Positions 33,706 to 42,730 of a DNA stretch of 64,000 nucleotides are shown one piece after another; position 1 is the stretch's first letter; every line of letters begins with the position of its first letter. The stretch is from UBA7672 sp038326205. Lineage in GTDB: Bacteria; Pseudomonadota; Alphaproteobacteria; Caulobacterales; Hyphomonadaceae. The translations under genes and the position numbers were made by a program. The stretch is taken from assembly GCA_038326205.1 (NCBI GenBank), contig JBBQJV010000012.1, forward strand, positions 6,328-70,327, in the 5' to 3' direction. Below the pieces are notes generated by a model that was not told where the DNA came from, made no database searches, and saw only the letters and a list, made by a program, of their open reading frames with translations.

Positions 33706-34839
33706 ATGCGCATCATGCTGGTATCCGACGCCTGGGATCCGCAGGTGAATGGCGTTGTTCGCACCATGAAGCGCGTCATCGCCGAGTGCGAGCAGCTTGG
33801 CCATACGTGGGACATCGTCTCGCCCAACGGCTTCAAGACGATCCCCCTGCCGACCTATTCCGAAATCAAGCTCGCCTTCGGCGCCAAGAAAGTCATCGAA
33901 GAGCGCTTCCTCGAATTCGAACCCGACGCAGTTCACATCGCAACCGAAGGACCCCTCGGATGGGCAGCGCGTGCGGTCTGCCTGCGCCACAAGTTTCCCT
34001 TCACGACCGCCTATCACACGCGCTTTCCCGAATACATTTCGGCGCGCTTCTTCTTCCTGCCCGTCTGGGCGGGTTACATGTATGTCCGCGAGTTTCACAA
34101 ATACTCCGGCCGCGTCATGGTCGCGACTGCATCGATGCGCGACGAGTTGGCGGCCCAGCGCTTCAAGAACATCATCCCGTGGTCGCGTGGCGTCGACACC
34201 GATTTGTTCCACCCCGCCAAGCGGAAGGATGATCGTGGTCCCTTCAAAGGCATGGCGCAGCCGATCTGGCTCAATGTGGGTCGCGTCGCCGTCGAGAAGA
34301 ACATTGCCGCTTTCGTCGAGACCGATCTGCCCGGTACGAAAGTAATCGTCGGCGATGGACCGCAGCTTGAAACGCTGAAGGCGAAACATCCGGAGGTTCA
34401 CTTTCTCGGCGTCAAACAGGGCGAAAAGCTTGCCGCCTGCTTTGCCAACGCCGACTGCTTCGTCTTTCCCAGCCTCACCGACACGTTCGGCCTCGTCATC
34501 CTCGAAGCGATGGCGGCAGGCACGCCCGTCGCGGGCTTCAATGTGCCGGGCCCACGCGATCTCATCCCGGGCTCAGGCGCCGGTGCGGTGGACGACGATC
34601 TCAAGACAGCCTGCGAAGAAGCCCTGACCTGCTCGCGCGAAACTTCGCGCGCCTACGCCGAAACCTATTCCTGGCGCGCCTGCGCCGAGCAGTTCCTCAA
34701 CAATCTCGAACCCCTGCCCGTGCCCGACCGCAGCCGCTTCTGGAAACGCATGGCTAAACTGCGCAACGCCCTCCGCATCCGCCGCCGTAAACCAAAGCCG
34801 GGTGACGCAAAAGCGAAGACGACTGAGAAAGCCAAATAG
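33706..34839 (+). CDS. Family 4 glycosyltransferase (GT-B), mannosyltransferase-like
   Basis: A 377-residue GT-B enzyme. The N-terminal MLVSDAWDPQVNGVVRT and AYHTRFPEYISAR resemble GDP-mannose-dependent alpha-mannosyltransferases (MgtA/PimB-like). The C-terminal nucleotide-sugar domain has VGRVAVEKNI, VGDGPQLETL and the EX7E motif in FPSLTDTFGLVILEAMAAG. The tail is basic (RIRRRKPKPGDAKAK), suggesting membrane association. Probable role in glycolipid or envelope glycan synthesis. Confidence 0.88.
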   Translation: MRIMLVSDAWDPQVNGVVRTMKRVIAECEQLGHTWDIVSPNGFKTIPLPTYSEIKLAFGAKKVIEERFLEFEPDAVHIATEGPLGWAARAVCLRHKFPFTTAYHTRFPEYISARFFFLPVWAGYMYVREFHKYSGRVMVATASMRDELAAQRFKNIIPWSRGVDTDLFHPAKRKDDRGPFKGMAQPIWLNVGRVAVEKNIAAFVETDLPGTKVIVGDGPQLETLKAKHPEVHFLGVKQGEKLAACFANADCFVFPSLTDTFGLVILEAMAAGTPVAGFNVPGPRDLIPGSGAGAVDDDLKTACEEALTCSRETSRAYAETYSWRACAEQFLNNLEPLPVPDRSRFWKRMAKLRNALRIRRRKPKPGDAKAKTTEKAK

Positions 34840-34841
34840 CT

Positions 34842-34943
34842 GTCATTCCGGGCGAAGGCGCGCAGCGCTGCAGACCCGGAAACCAGATGCAATGCCCGCT
34901 GCTACTGGGTTCCCGCTCTCCTCTTCGCTACGGCGGGAATGAC
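34842..34943. repeat. Intergenic long palindrome, copy 3
   Basis: Outer arms GTCATTCCGGGCGAAG and the near complement CTTCGCTACGGCGGGAATGAC enclose further paired GC-rich segments. It shares the TCATTCC/GGAATGA ends of the copy at 21109-21218 and separates convergent genes. Confidence 0.75.
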
Positions 34944-34976
34944 ATGACCGGAGTGAATATTCGGAACGCGAGTGCC

Positions 34977-37802
34977 CTACTCCGCCGGGTCCCCATTCGC
35001 GTCCACGACGTGAATCTCACCGAGGTTCAACTCGCGAATACCCTTTTCGATCTTCGCGCGGTCGCCGACGATAACCCAGACATGGTTCTGGTTGGGGATG
35101 ATCGCCTTGGCCGTCGCTTCCACCTGCGCCGGCGTTACCGAGCGATAGCTGTCGGCGTATTTCGCCCAGTAGTCCGCCGGAAGGTTGAACTCATCAATGT
35201 CGCCCAGAGTGCCGAGCACTGCACCCGCCGTCTCCCACCGGCTTGCCATGCCCAGCAGCGTGTTGGTGCGCACGGTCTCGAGTTCGGCTGGCGTCGGCGG
35301 CTTGGCGCCGACAATGTTGGTCAGCTCCTTGCGCAGCTCGATCAACGCGCCTTTCGTTGCGTCAGTCTGCACCGGCGCCGTCACGATGAAGTTGCGTGGG
35401 CCACGTCCGCCGCTTAGCCCTGAGCGCGCGCCATACGACCAGCCCTTGTCCTCACGTAGGTTCATGTTGACCCGACTGGTGAAGTTGCCGCCGAACAGCG
35501 CGTTGAACGCCGACGTGCGGGTATCCATGGCGGTGTCACGCTTCGGCTGCGTCGAACCAACCAGAATGATCGACTGCGCCGAGTCCGGCCGATCAACCAG
35601 ATAGACGATGGGCTTCGTTGACCGCACGCCCAGCGGCACATCTGCGCGGCTGTTGGGGGCATCGGCCCAGCCCTTCAGCGCCGCTTCCAGTTTCGGCGTG
35701 ATCTCCGCCAGGGTCGTATCGCCGACCACAAAGAGCGTGGCGTTGTTCGGGCCATACCAGCCCTTGTGGAACGCCGCCGTATCGGCCGGCGTCAGCGCAG
35801 TGATCTCTTCCGGCGATAGCAGGTGGCCGTACGGATGATCGTCGCCCCACAGAGCCCTCGCCATCACGCGCTGCGCGATTGAGCTGGGGTCGCGCAGCTG
35901 CTGGTTCAGCCCCTGCACGGTCTGCGCTTGCACGCGCTTGAAATCGCCATCCGTGAAAGCTGGATTGCGCAACACATCAGCCCAGATCGCCATCACCTGA
36001 TCGACGGTCGGCGTCAGTGCGGTGAACTGGACACCGGACTCTTCCCCGCCGCCGCCTACGCCAAGATAAGCGCCGAGCCTGTCGATCGCGTCGGCAATCT
36101 GCAGCGCCGAGCGCGTCGTCGTGCCTTCGTCCAGCAAGTTGGCGGTAAGACCCGACAGGCCATCCTTCAGCTTGGATGTGTCAGCCGGATAGCCGGTGTC
36201 GATCTGCATCGACACGTTGACCTGCGGCACGTCATGGCGCTCGACCAGATAGATTTTCATGCCATTGGAAAGCGTCGCTGTCTGATAGGAAGGGAACACC
36301 GCATCGGCTACCGATCCGGGCTGGGGCATCATCTTGCGATCGACCGGCGGGCTGAACGCTTTCGGGCTGCCGAACGGCAGGACGGTCAGCGTATAGGAGC
36401 CGCGCGTCAGCCATTTGCGGGCCGCCGCCTGGACTGTTGCGGGCGTTGAAGCCTCGACACGCTCGAGCGAAGTCTTCCAGCCGTTTGGATCGCCCGCAAT
36501 CATCTCCCACTGCGCCAGCTGCCCCGCCTTGCTCGACGTGCTTTCAAGGCCGGCGATCACGCCCGAGACGGTCTGCACGATGTTCTTGTCGATCTCTGCC
36601 TGCGTCGGACCATTGGCGATCAGGCGGTTCACCTCCTCGTCGATGATCGCTTCGATCTTCTTGAGATCGGCATCGGGCTTCGCCGTCACGACGATACGGA
36701 ACTGGCCTGAAATCTCGCTCTGCGGATTGCCGACATTGACGCTCGTCGCCAGCTGCTCGTCGAACACCAGCCGCTTGGTCAGGCGCGCATTGCGATCACC
36801 GCCAAGAGCGGCTGCGACATTGTCCAGAAGCTCACCTTCCGGATTGCCGAGTTCGGGCACGTTCCACGTCTTGTAGATGCGCGGCTGGGCCACACGATCA
36901 TACAGGATCTCGCGTTGGTTCTCGGCCAGCGGCGGCACCCAGGATTTCGGCTGTGACTGCGGCGATCCGGGTGGGATCTCGCCGAAGAACTTCTCAACTT
37001 TCGTTTTGGCAGCTTCCGGCGTGATGTCGCCGGAAATCACGACGATAGCGTTGGAAGGTCCGTACCAGGTTTTGAACCAGTCCTGCACGTCCGCCATCTT
37101 CGCGGCGTTGAGGTCATCCATCGAGCCGATGACCGTGTGGCCGTACGGGTGATCGTCGGGATAGGTCGCATCGACGATGTGATTGAACACCTGGCCATAG
37201 GGCTGGTTCTCGCCCTGACGTTTCTCGTTCTGCACCACGCTGCGCTGCTCATCGAGCCGGTTCTGGTCCACCGCGCCGAGTAGAAACCCCATGCGGTCGG
37301 ACTCAAGCCATAGAATGCTGTCGAGTGCGTCGGTCGGCACAGTTTGAAAATAGTTGGTGCGATCGGTATTCGTGGAGCCGTTCTGGTTGGTCGCGCCGAT
37401 CTGCTGCGTCGCTTTGAAGAAGTCATCGTTGAAGTGTTGCGAGCCGTTGAACATCAGGTGCTCGAACAGGTGGGCGAAACCCGAACGGCCCTTGGGCTCG
37501 TTCTTCGACCCGACATGATAGACGATGTGGATCGTCACGGTCGGCGTCTTGTGATCCTCGTTGACCACCAGCGTAAGGCCGTTCTCCAGCGTGTATTTCG
37601 TGAACGGGATCTCGTAACTCATCCCCGCAATCTTCGCGACGATCGGATCGCGCTGTGTCACGACCGCCTCTGTCGGCGCCGCCGCGGGTATCATCGGCGC
37701 GGCATAGGTCGTCGATGTCTGCCCCGTCGACGTGCAGGCATTCGCCGCGAGCGCTGCAACCAGCGCCCCGCCAACTGATCCAAACACCCGCATTCTGAAC
37801 AT
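34977..37802 (-). CDS. M16 family zinc peptidase, two-domain lipoprotein
   Basis: A 941-residue insulinase-like peptidase. The N-terminus is a lipoprotein-type leader with ALAANACTS. The inverted zinc motif is GFAHLFEHLMFNGS (HxxEH) and the third ligand Glu lies in the following helix region (VVQNEKRQGENQP). The second half repeats the fold without a zinc motif (LSNGMKIYLVERHDVPQVNV), as is usual in fused pitrilysin-like proteins. It would degrade peptides in the periplasm. Alphaproteobacterial homologues are of similar size. Confidence 0.93.
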   Translation of the reverse strand: MFRMRVFGSVGGALVAALAANACTSTGQTSTTYAAPMIPAAAPTEAVVTQRDPIVAKIAGMSYEIPFTKYTLENGLTLVVNEDHKTPTVTIHIVYHVGSKNEPKGRSGFAHLFEHLMFNGSQHFNDDFFKATQQIGATNQNGSTNTDRTNYFQTVPTDALDSILWLESDRMGFLLGAVDQNRLDEQRSVVQNEKRQGENQPYGQVFNHIVDATYPDDHPYGHTVIGSMDDLNAAKMADVQDWFKTWYGPSNAIVVISGDITPEAAKTKVEKFFGEIPPGSPQSQPKSWVPPLAENQREILYDRVAQPRIYKTWNVPELGNPEGELLDNVAAALGGDRNARLTKRLVFDEQLATSVNVGNPQSEISGQFRIVVTAKPDADLKKIEAIIDEEVNRLIANGPTQAEIDKNIVQTVSGVIAGLESTSSKAGQLAQWEMIAGDPNGWKTSLERVEASTPATVQAAARKWLTRGSYTLTVLPFGSPKAFSPPVDRKMMPQPGSVADAVFPSYQTATLSNGMKIYLVERHDVPQVNVSMQIDTGYPADTSKLKDGLSGLTANLLDEGTTTRSALQIADAIDRLGAYLGVGGGGEESGVQFTALTPTVDQVMAIWADVLRNPAFTDGDFKRVQAQTVQGLNQQLRDPSSIAQRVMARALWGDDHPYGHLLSPEEITALTPADTAAFHKGWYGPNNATLFVVGDTTLAEITPKLEAALKGWADAPNSRADVPLGVRSTKPIVYLVDRPDSAQSIILVGSTQPKRDTAMDTRTSAFNALFGGNFTSRVNMNLREDKGWSYGARSGLSGGRGPRNFIVTAPVQTDATKGALIELRKELTNIVGAKPPTPAELETVRTNTLLGMASRWETAGAVLGTLGDIDEFNLPADYWAKYADSYRSVTPAQVEATAKAIIPNQNHVWVIVGDRAKIEKGIRELNLGEIHVVDANGDPAE

Positions 37803-37877
37803 CGTCTGCCTCTCGAAAACTGAGCGACCACTCTATGTGCCGCTTATCGTGAAGCAATCAGAAATCGGGAAAGGCCT

Positions 37878-38432
37878 CTAACTCGGAGGTCCGTAGATCA
37901 GCTTCCCGCTCGTCGCGTACGCGCGCAACACCTCCGCGCCCTCTTCCCGCAACAACCCGTCCACGAACACCACGCCCCGCGCCGCCAACTCTGCGCGCAG
38001 CTCTCGCGTGCCCGCCCCCTCGGAGAACCCCACCGCCTCCGCGTCTACCTTCAGCGCCGCCGAGACGATGCGTTTGATGCCCGACCAGTGCAGCGCGCCG
38101 AGGCACATGATGCACGGCTCGCACGAGGTGAAGAGCGTCAGCGCCGCGCCGCCCGCCAGCTTGTCCGCAGCGAGACTGATAGCGACTGTCTCGGCATGGA
38201 GCACCGGATTGCCCGTCGGCGACACGAGGTTCACGCCGACGCTCACAATCTCTCCTGTCGAATCGGCCCGCACGACAGCCCCGAACGGACCCCCGCTTGC
38301 CCGCGCGACATTTTCACCGGCGACCGCGATTGCGAACCGCATGCAGGCCGCGTCGGACGCGGGCGCGACCGGCAGCGGTAGTCCCGCCAGCCAGTCCGGC
38401 AGGCGAAACTCGGCGCCCAGCTTCACCACCAT
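37878..38432 (-). CDS. Nucleoside/cytidine-type deaminase
   Basis: A 184-residue zinc deaminase. Zinc and proton-shuttle motifs are HAETVAIS and TSCEPCIMCLGAL (PCxxC). Start 38432 has AGGAGG directly upstream; the longer frame is not natural. The N-terminal extension before the core domain and the exact pattern resemble guanine deaminase/tRNA adenosine deaminase relatives, so the base specificity is undecided. Confidence 0.88.
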   Translation of the reverse strand: MVVKLGAEFRLPDWLAGLPLPVAPASDAACMRFAIAVAGENVARASGGPFGAVVRADSTGEIVSVGVNLVSPTGNPVLHAETVAISLAADKLAGGAALTLFTSCEPCIMCLGALHWSGIKRIVSAALKVDAEAVGFSEGAGTRELRAELAARGVVFVDGLLREEGAEVLRAYATSGKLIYGPPS

Positions 38433-38599
38433 CACACCTCCTCCAGCCCTCGCGATGGCCGAATTATGGGCCGAATCGCGCACACGACGCCGAATCACCC
38501 GCCGTAGCTGCACCTGTCACAAATCTCGGCCACTGACGCTCAAGGAAGCCTACGCCTACTAATGGGTGCGGATTCTGAACGGTTGTTGCCAACCCACTG

Positions 38600-38833
38600 A
38601 CCGCCCGCAATATTTTATTTACACGCTCAACCTATGGACCTATACACATCGCGCCGGCGGACATCGGCTCGAGGCTCTGCGCCTTGATTCCACGTGGCGT
38701 CTGAACTTCCCAAGTTAGCCTGAGTTTCAGGTGGGGTTTGGATGACGTGTGCGGGTTGAGAGGCAGACTTAACGAGTCAAAGATCCGTACTAACGCCGGA
38801 TTGGGTTTAACAACTAACAGGGGTGTACGTGAA
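38600..38833 (+). promoter_or_regulatory. Long structured leader of ornithine decarboxylase, candidate speF-type RNA element
   Basis: About 230 bases without a normal gene precede the decarboxylase. The stretch is GC-rich and self-complementary in parts (for example GCGCCGGCG and CGAGGCTCTGCGCC) and ends in a low-structure segment (GGATTGGGTTTAACAACTAAC). Established knowledge: Alphaproteobacteria carry a conserved RNA, speF, in front of this same gene. I infer that this is that element from its position and layout, and could not run a covariance model. Confidence 0.6.
38634..38687 (+). CDS. Possible 17-residue Arg-rich leader peptide
   Basis: ATG 38634 opens MDLYTSRRRTSARGSAP and stops at TGA 38685-38687. 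Three consecutive Arg codons are CGC CGG CGG. There is no clear Shine-Dalgarno. It sits inside the leader of ornithine decarboxylase, where peptide-sensing of arginine or ornithine supply would make sense; this is speculative. Confidence 0.3.
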   Translation: MDLYTSRRRTSARGSAP

Positions 38834-40051
38834 TTGCTCACGTTTCATACGCCCCTGGACCTGGTCCGGGAACGACTCCCTGAGCTGCCTGTCGCATGCG
38901 TGCGACCGGAGCGGGTGTCGATAGCGGCTACTTGGTTCAGGGATAATTTTCCGGGCGACGTCCTGTACGCTGTGAAGGCGAACCCTTCGCTGTGGGCGCT
39001 GGATGCGGTCTATGCGACCGGCCTGCGCTGGTTCGACGTTGCCTCCGAGAACGAGATCAAGCTCATCGCGTCGCGTTATCCGGACGCGAAGATGGCGTTC
39101 ATGCACCCAGTGAAGTCGCGCAAGGCTATTGAGCGCGCTTACTTCGAGCATGGCGTCCGCGTCTTCTCGCTCGATTGCGAGGCGGAGCTTGAGAAGATCG
39201 TCGCCGCTACCCAGCGCGCCGACGACCTCACACTCATTGTGCGACTTGCGGTCAACAACTCCGACGCGCTTTACGCGCTGTCGAACAAGTTCGGCGTGAG
39301 CGAAGAGGATGCCCCGGCCCTGCTGCGCAAGGCGCGCGGCTTTGCCGACAATCTCGGCGTCTCCTTCCACGTCGGTTCGCAATGCATGAACCCGTCCGCC
39401 TATCGCGACGCGATGGAGCTGGCTTCGCGTATCATCCGTGAAGCGGGCGTCATCCTCGATGTCGTCGACGTCGGCGGCGGTTTCCCGTCAGCCTACCCGG
39501 GCATGACGCCTCCGGACCTTGAGCTCTACGTCAAGGTCATCAAGGAGGTGTTCGAGGAAATGCCGGTCGCCATGAACGCCCAGCTGTGGTGCGAACCCGG
39601 CCGCGCGCTCGTTGCTGAAAGCACGTCCATCCTCGCTCGCGTTGAGCTGGTGAAGGACGGCGCCCTGCACATCAACGACGGCTCTTACGGCAACCTGTTC
39701 GACGCCGCTCACTGCAAGTGGCCCTTCCCCGTGAAGGCTCACCGTGCCGATGGCGCGTTCGAGGGCGGCGAGCAGCCGTTCAAGCTCTACGGACCGACCT
39801 GCGACTCGCTGGATGCAATGGAAGGACCGTTCGTCCTCCCCGCCGACATTCGCGAAGGCGACTACATCGAGTTCGGCATGCTCGGCGCCTATGGCGTCGC
39901 TATGCAAACTCGGTTCAATGGTTTTGGCGAGACGGAGGACGTCGCCGTCCAGGACCTGCCGTGGACCTCGATGTACGGCCCGCTCGTGGTCGAGAAGCCA
40001 GCCCGTCGCGTCGGCCGCAAGGCCCCGCGCCGTCTCAAGGTCGTGCGGTAG
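38834..40051 (+). CDS. Ornithine/lysine decarboxylase, alanine racemase-fold type
   Basis: A 405-residue PLP enzyme that makes putrescine (or cadaverine). The PLP lysine lies in DVLYAVKANPSLWAL. Further sites are HVGSQCMNPSAY, DVGGGFPSAYPG, CEPGRALVAES, and the catalytic Cys in YGPTCDSLDAMEGPFV. TTG 38834 is the start that matches the family N-terminus (LTFHTPLDLVRERLPEL); the frame is open to TTG 38738 but that part lies in the leader. It is followed by its own terminator and then a polyamine-forming gene. Confidence 0.9.
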   Translation: MLTFHTPLDLVRERLPELPVACVRPERVSIAATWFRDNFPGDVLYAVKANPSLWALDAVYATGLRWFDVASENEIKLIASRYPDAKMAFMHPVKSRKAIERAYFEHGVRVFSLDCEAELEKIVAATQRADDLTLIVRLAVNNSDALYALSNKFGVSEEDAPALLRKARGFADNLGVSFHVGSQCMNPSAYRDAMELASRIIREAGVILDVVDVGGGFPSAYPGMTPPDLELYVKVIKEVFEEMPVAMNAQLWCEPGRALVAESTSILARVELVKDGALHINDGSYGNLFDAAHCKWPFPVKAHRADGAFEGGEQPFKLYGPTCDSLDAMEGPFVLPADIREGDYIEFGMLGAYGVAMQTRFNGFGETEDVAVQDLPWTSMYGPLVVEKPARRVGRKAPRRLKVVR

Positions 40052-40073
40052 TCAATCCGTCACAAAATGGAAG

Positions 40074-40105
40074 CGCGGGCCGAATAAACTCCGGCCCGCG
40101 TTTTT
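40074..40105 (+). terminator. Terminator after ornithine decarboxylase
   Basis: CGCGGGCCG pairs with CGGCCCGCG over a 9-base loop and TTTTT follows. Confidence 0.93.
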
Positions 40106-40196
40106 CTATTTAAAACCGTCTGTACGCTGCTATATCCCCGCCAAACCAGGCTGGCCGTCGCCCTTCTGACGTCCTCACTTCTGGAGTTAAAATCCA

Positions 40197-41285
40197 ATGG
40201 CCACCAAACCGATCGCCAAAGCCGCGCCCGTCAAAGCGGTCGCGAAGAAGCGCAACAACACCAAGGCGCAACTGCTCGGTAAAACTGTCGAGCACGTCGA
40301 CATGACGTCGTTCGACGCGCGCCCGATCATCGACTCGATGCGCAAGATGTCGTTCTCCTCGCGGGACACGGCCAGAGCTGCTGACATCTTCAACATGGCG
40401 CTGAAGGAAAAGGGCTGCTCGACCTGGTTGATCCTCGCCGGCTCCACCTCGGCGGGCGGCTGCATGCACGTTTATCGCGACATGGTGAAGTTCGGCATGA
40501 TCGACGCGATCGTCGCCACGGGCGCCTCTATCGTCGACATGGATTTCTTCGAAGCCCTCGGCTTCAAGCATTATCAGGCTGCCGGCGCAGTCGACGACAA
40601 CGTCCTACGCGAGAACTACATCGACCGGATCTACGACACCTATATCGACGAGGAAGAACTCCAGGCGTGCGACCACACGATCCTCGAACTCGCCAACGCG
40701 CTCGAGCCGCGTGGCTACTCGTCCCGTGAATTCATCCACGAGATGGGCAAGTGGCTGGCTGATGGCAACGCCAAGAAAAAGGGGTCGCTGATCCAGACCT
40801 GCTACGAAGAAGGCGTGCCGATCTTCTGCCCGGCCTTCGTCGACTCTTCCGCTGGCTTCGGTCTTGTCAAACACCAGAAAGAACGCGCCAAGGCCAAGAA
40901 GCCCTACCTGATGATCGACGCAGTCGCAGACTTCCGCGAACTGACCGATATCAAGATCGCGGCGGGAACCACCGGCCTCTTCATGGTCGGCGGCGGCGTG
41001 CCGAAGAACTTCGCGCAGGACACGGTCGTCTGTGCCGAGATTCTCGGCGTCGAAGCCGAAGTCCACAAATACGCGGTGCAGATCACCGTTGCCGACGTAC
41101 GCGATGGCGCATGCTCGTCCTCGACCCTGAAAGAAGCCGCCTCTTGGGGCAAGGTGTCGACCACGCACGAACAGATGGTCTTCGCTGAGGCCACCACCGT
41201 CGTGCCCCTGATCGGATCCGACGCCTATCATCGCGGCGCCTGGAAGAACCGCAAGAAGCCGAAATGGGCCAAGCTGTTCGAATAA
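40197..41285 (+). CDS. Deoxyhypusine synthase-like enzyme (probable homospermidine-forming)
   Basis: A 362-residue NAD-dependent aminobutyl transferase. Family blocks are LAGSTSAGG, ATGASIVDMDFFE, FCPAFVDSSAGFG, the DGACSSSTLKEAASWGKV block with the active-site Lys in SWGK, and the following HEQMVFAEATTV. The N-terminus has an Ala/Lys-rich extension of about 25 residues. Bacteria lack eIF5A, so the bacterial homologues make polyamines such as homospermidine from putrescine, or guanidino-aza-nonane from agmatine. The neighbouring ornithine decarboxylase supports the homospermidine role. Confidence 0.9.
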   Translation: MATKPIAKAAPVKAVAKKRNNTKAQLLGKTVEHVDMTSFDARPIIDSMRKMSFSSRDTARAADIFNMALKEKGCSTWLILAGSTSAGGCMHVYRDMVKFGMIDAIVATGASIVDMDFFEALGFKHYQAAGAVDDNVLRENYIDRIYDTYIDEEELQACDHTILELANALEPRGYSSREFIHEMGKWLADGNAKKKGSLIQTCYEEGVPIFCPAFVDSSAGFGLVKHQKERAKAKKPYLMIDAVADFRELTDIKIAAGTTGLFMVGGGVPKNFAQDTVVCAEILGVEAEVHKYAVQITVADVRDGACSSSTLKEAASWGKVSTTHEQMVFAEATTVVPLIGSDAYHRGAWKNRKKPKWAKLFE

Positions 41286-41307
41286 GCTGAACGACGACGC
41301 GCAAGAG

Positions 41308-41339
41308 AAAGCCCGCGCCGATATCGGGCGGGCTTTTTT
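41308..41339 (+). terminator. Terminator after the deoxyhypusine synthase-like gene
   Basis: AAAGCCCGC pairs with GCGGGCTTT around an inner palindrome CCGATATCGG; a run of T follows. Confidence 0.93.
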
Positions 41340-41384
41340 GCGCACCCCACGATCGCTCGGCGAGGCGGCCCCTTCCCCTCTAGG

Positions 41385-41758
41385 CGTCGGATGAAATTCC
41401 AGCAGGTGTCATCGAAGTCGAAGAACTTCACCGGCCCCATCGCCTCCGGTTCAATCTTGCAGGCAACGCCCGCCGGCATGAGCCGCTCATGCTCTGTGTT
41501 GATGTCGGCGGCATGGGGTTGCGTCAGTGGAATGCCCTTCGCGTACAGATCCTTCTGCAACGCGCCTGCGGACTGCACGCCGATCGGTTCGAGCAACAGT
41601 TACACGCCTTCGGGCGCATCCGGAGCCACCAGCGTGAGCCATGACGGCCCCTCCCATGGGAATGTCTGCTTGATCTGGAAACCGAGCTTCGCCGTGTAGA
41701 GCGACCGCGACCGGTTCTGGTCAGCGACCATGATACTGGTGAGCTTCACCGAGATCAT
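41385..41758 (-). pseudogene. VOC/glyoxalase-family gene with a premature stop
   Basis: From ATG 41758 (AGGAG upstream) the frame reads SVKLTSIMVADQNRSRSLYT and PSWLTLVAPDAPEGV, then meets TAA at 41600-41602. It continues in the same frame as LLLEPIGVQSAGALQKDLYA and GPVKFFDFDDTCWNF. The usual sequence here is GVELLLEP, so one G-to-T change (GAA to TAA) explains the stop. The C-terminus also departs from the family after the DDTCWN segment. An intact protein would be about 120 residues. Confidence 0.82.
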
Positions 41759-41916
41759 CGAAATTTTCTCCTGTCCTGCCTGCCGTAAAGTGAACCGCGC
41801 CGCCGCCACGCCGAGCCAATCATGGCGCCGCCGCTCTGTCGGCAGGTGATGCGCGCCCGCTTGCGGATGTCACGCCCGGCGCGCAAGTTTCGGCAATAGA
41901 GGACGGAGGACATCCC

Positions 41917-42288
41917 ATGATCGGCTACGTGATGCTTGGCACCAACGACTACGCGAAGGCGCTCGACTTCTACGACAAAGTGCTTGCCCCCATAGGCGGG
42001 AAGCGCGCGATGGATTTCGGATCCAGCACGGCCTACAGCAGTGGGCAGGGCCCGATGCTGGCCGTGGCGCAGCCTTACAACAAATCCGCCGCCAGCTTCG
42101 GCAATGGCACAATGGTCGCGCTGCAAATGCCGTCCAAGGAAAAAGTCCACGAAGTATACGACGCCGCGATGGCTAACGGCGCCACCGACGAAGGCCCCGC
42201 AGGTCCGCGTGGCGACACGTTCTACGCCGGCTATTTCCGCGATCTCGACGGCAACAAGCTGTGCGCGTTTTACGCCCCTGGAATGTAG
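41917..42288 (+). CDS. VOC (glyoxalase/bleomycin resistance) family protein
   Basis: A 123-residue single-domain metal-binding protein of the vicinal oxygen chelate fold, normally dimeric. It starts IGYVMLGTNDYAKALDFYDK and ends with YAGYFRDLDGNKLCAFY, which carries the conserved DxDGN close. Substrate unknown. It is a paralogue of the gene 77 bp downstream, and a third, broken VOC gene lies on the other strand just upstream. Confidence 0.9.
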   Translation: MIGYVMLGTNDYAKALDFYDKVLAPIGGKRAMDFGSSTAYSSGQGPMLAVAQPYNKSAASFGNGTMVALQMPSKEKVHEVYDAAMANGATDEGPAGPRGDTFYAGYFRDLDGNKLCAFYAPGM

Positions 42289-42364
42289 CCTTGAGGGGCA
42301 TGTGAACCTTGCCCCGGCCGCGCCGACATGATTCCTTCCCTGCCAATGCAGGGAAGGCATTTTC

Positions 42365-42730
42365 ATGATCGGCTACACCACTATCGGCGCCCAGGACATC
42401 GACAAGGCGCTTGCCTTCTATGACGCGCTGCTGGCCGAACTCGGCGGCAAGCGCGTTATGGAAACAAAAAACGGGCAGCTCTACGGCTTTGCGCAGGGCC
42501 CGCTGTTCGGGGTCACCAAACCCTATGACGGCGCCAACCAGCATGGCGGCAATGGCAACATGATCGCCCTGCGCTGCCCGTCTTCCGAAAGGGTCGATCT
42601 GCTTCACGCCAAGGCGCTCTCTCTCGGCGGCAAGGATGAAGGCGCCCCCGGCGATCGCGGCGGCGGCTTCTACGGCGCCTATTTCCGCGACCTCGACGGC
42701 AACAAGCTCTGCGTCTTTACGATGGGGTGA
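42365..42730 (+). CDS. VOC family protein, tandem paralogue
   Basis: A 121-residue VOC domain protein. It opens IGYTTIGAQDIDKALAFYDA and closes GGFYGAYFRDLDGNKLCVF, matching the previous gene closely in layout. Both likely arose by duplication. AGGGAAGG lies before ATG 42365. Confidence 0.9.
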   Translation: MIGYTTIGAQDIDKALAFYDALLAELGGKRVMETKNGQLYGFAQGPLFGVTKPYDGANQHGGNGNMIALRCPSSERVDLLHAKALSLGGKDEGAPGDRGGGFYGAYFRDLDGNKLCVFTMG

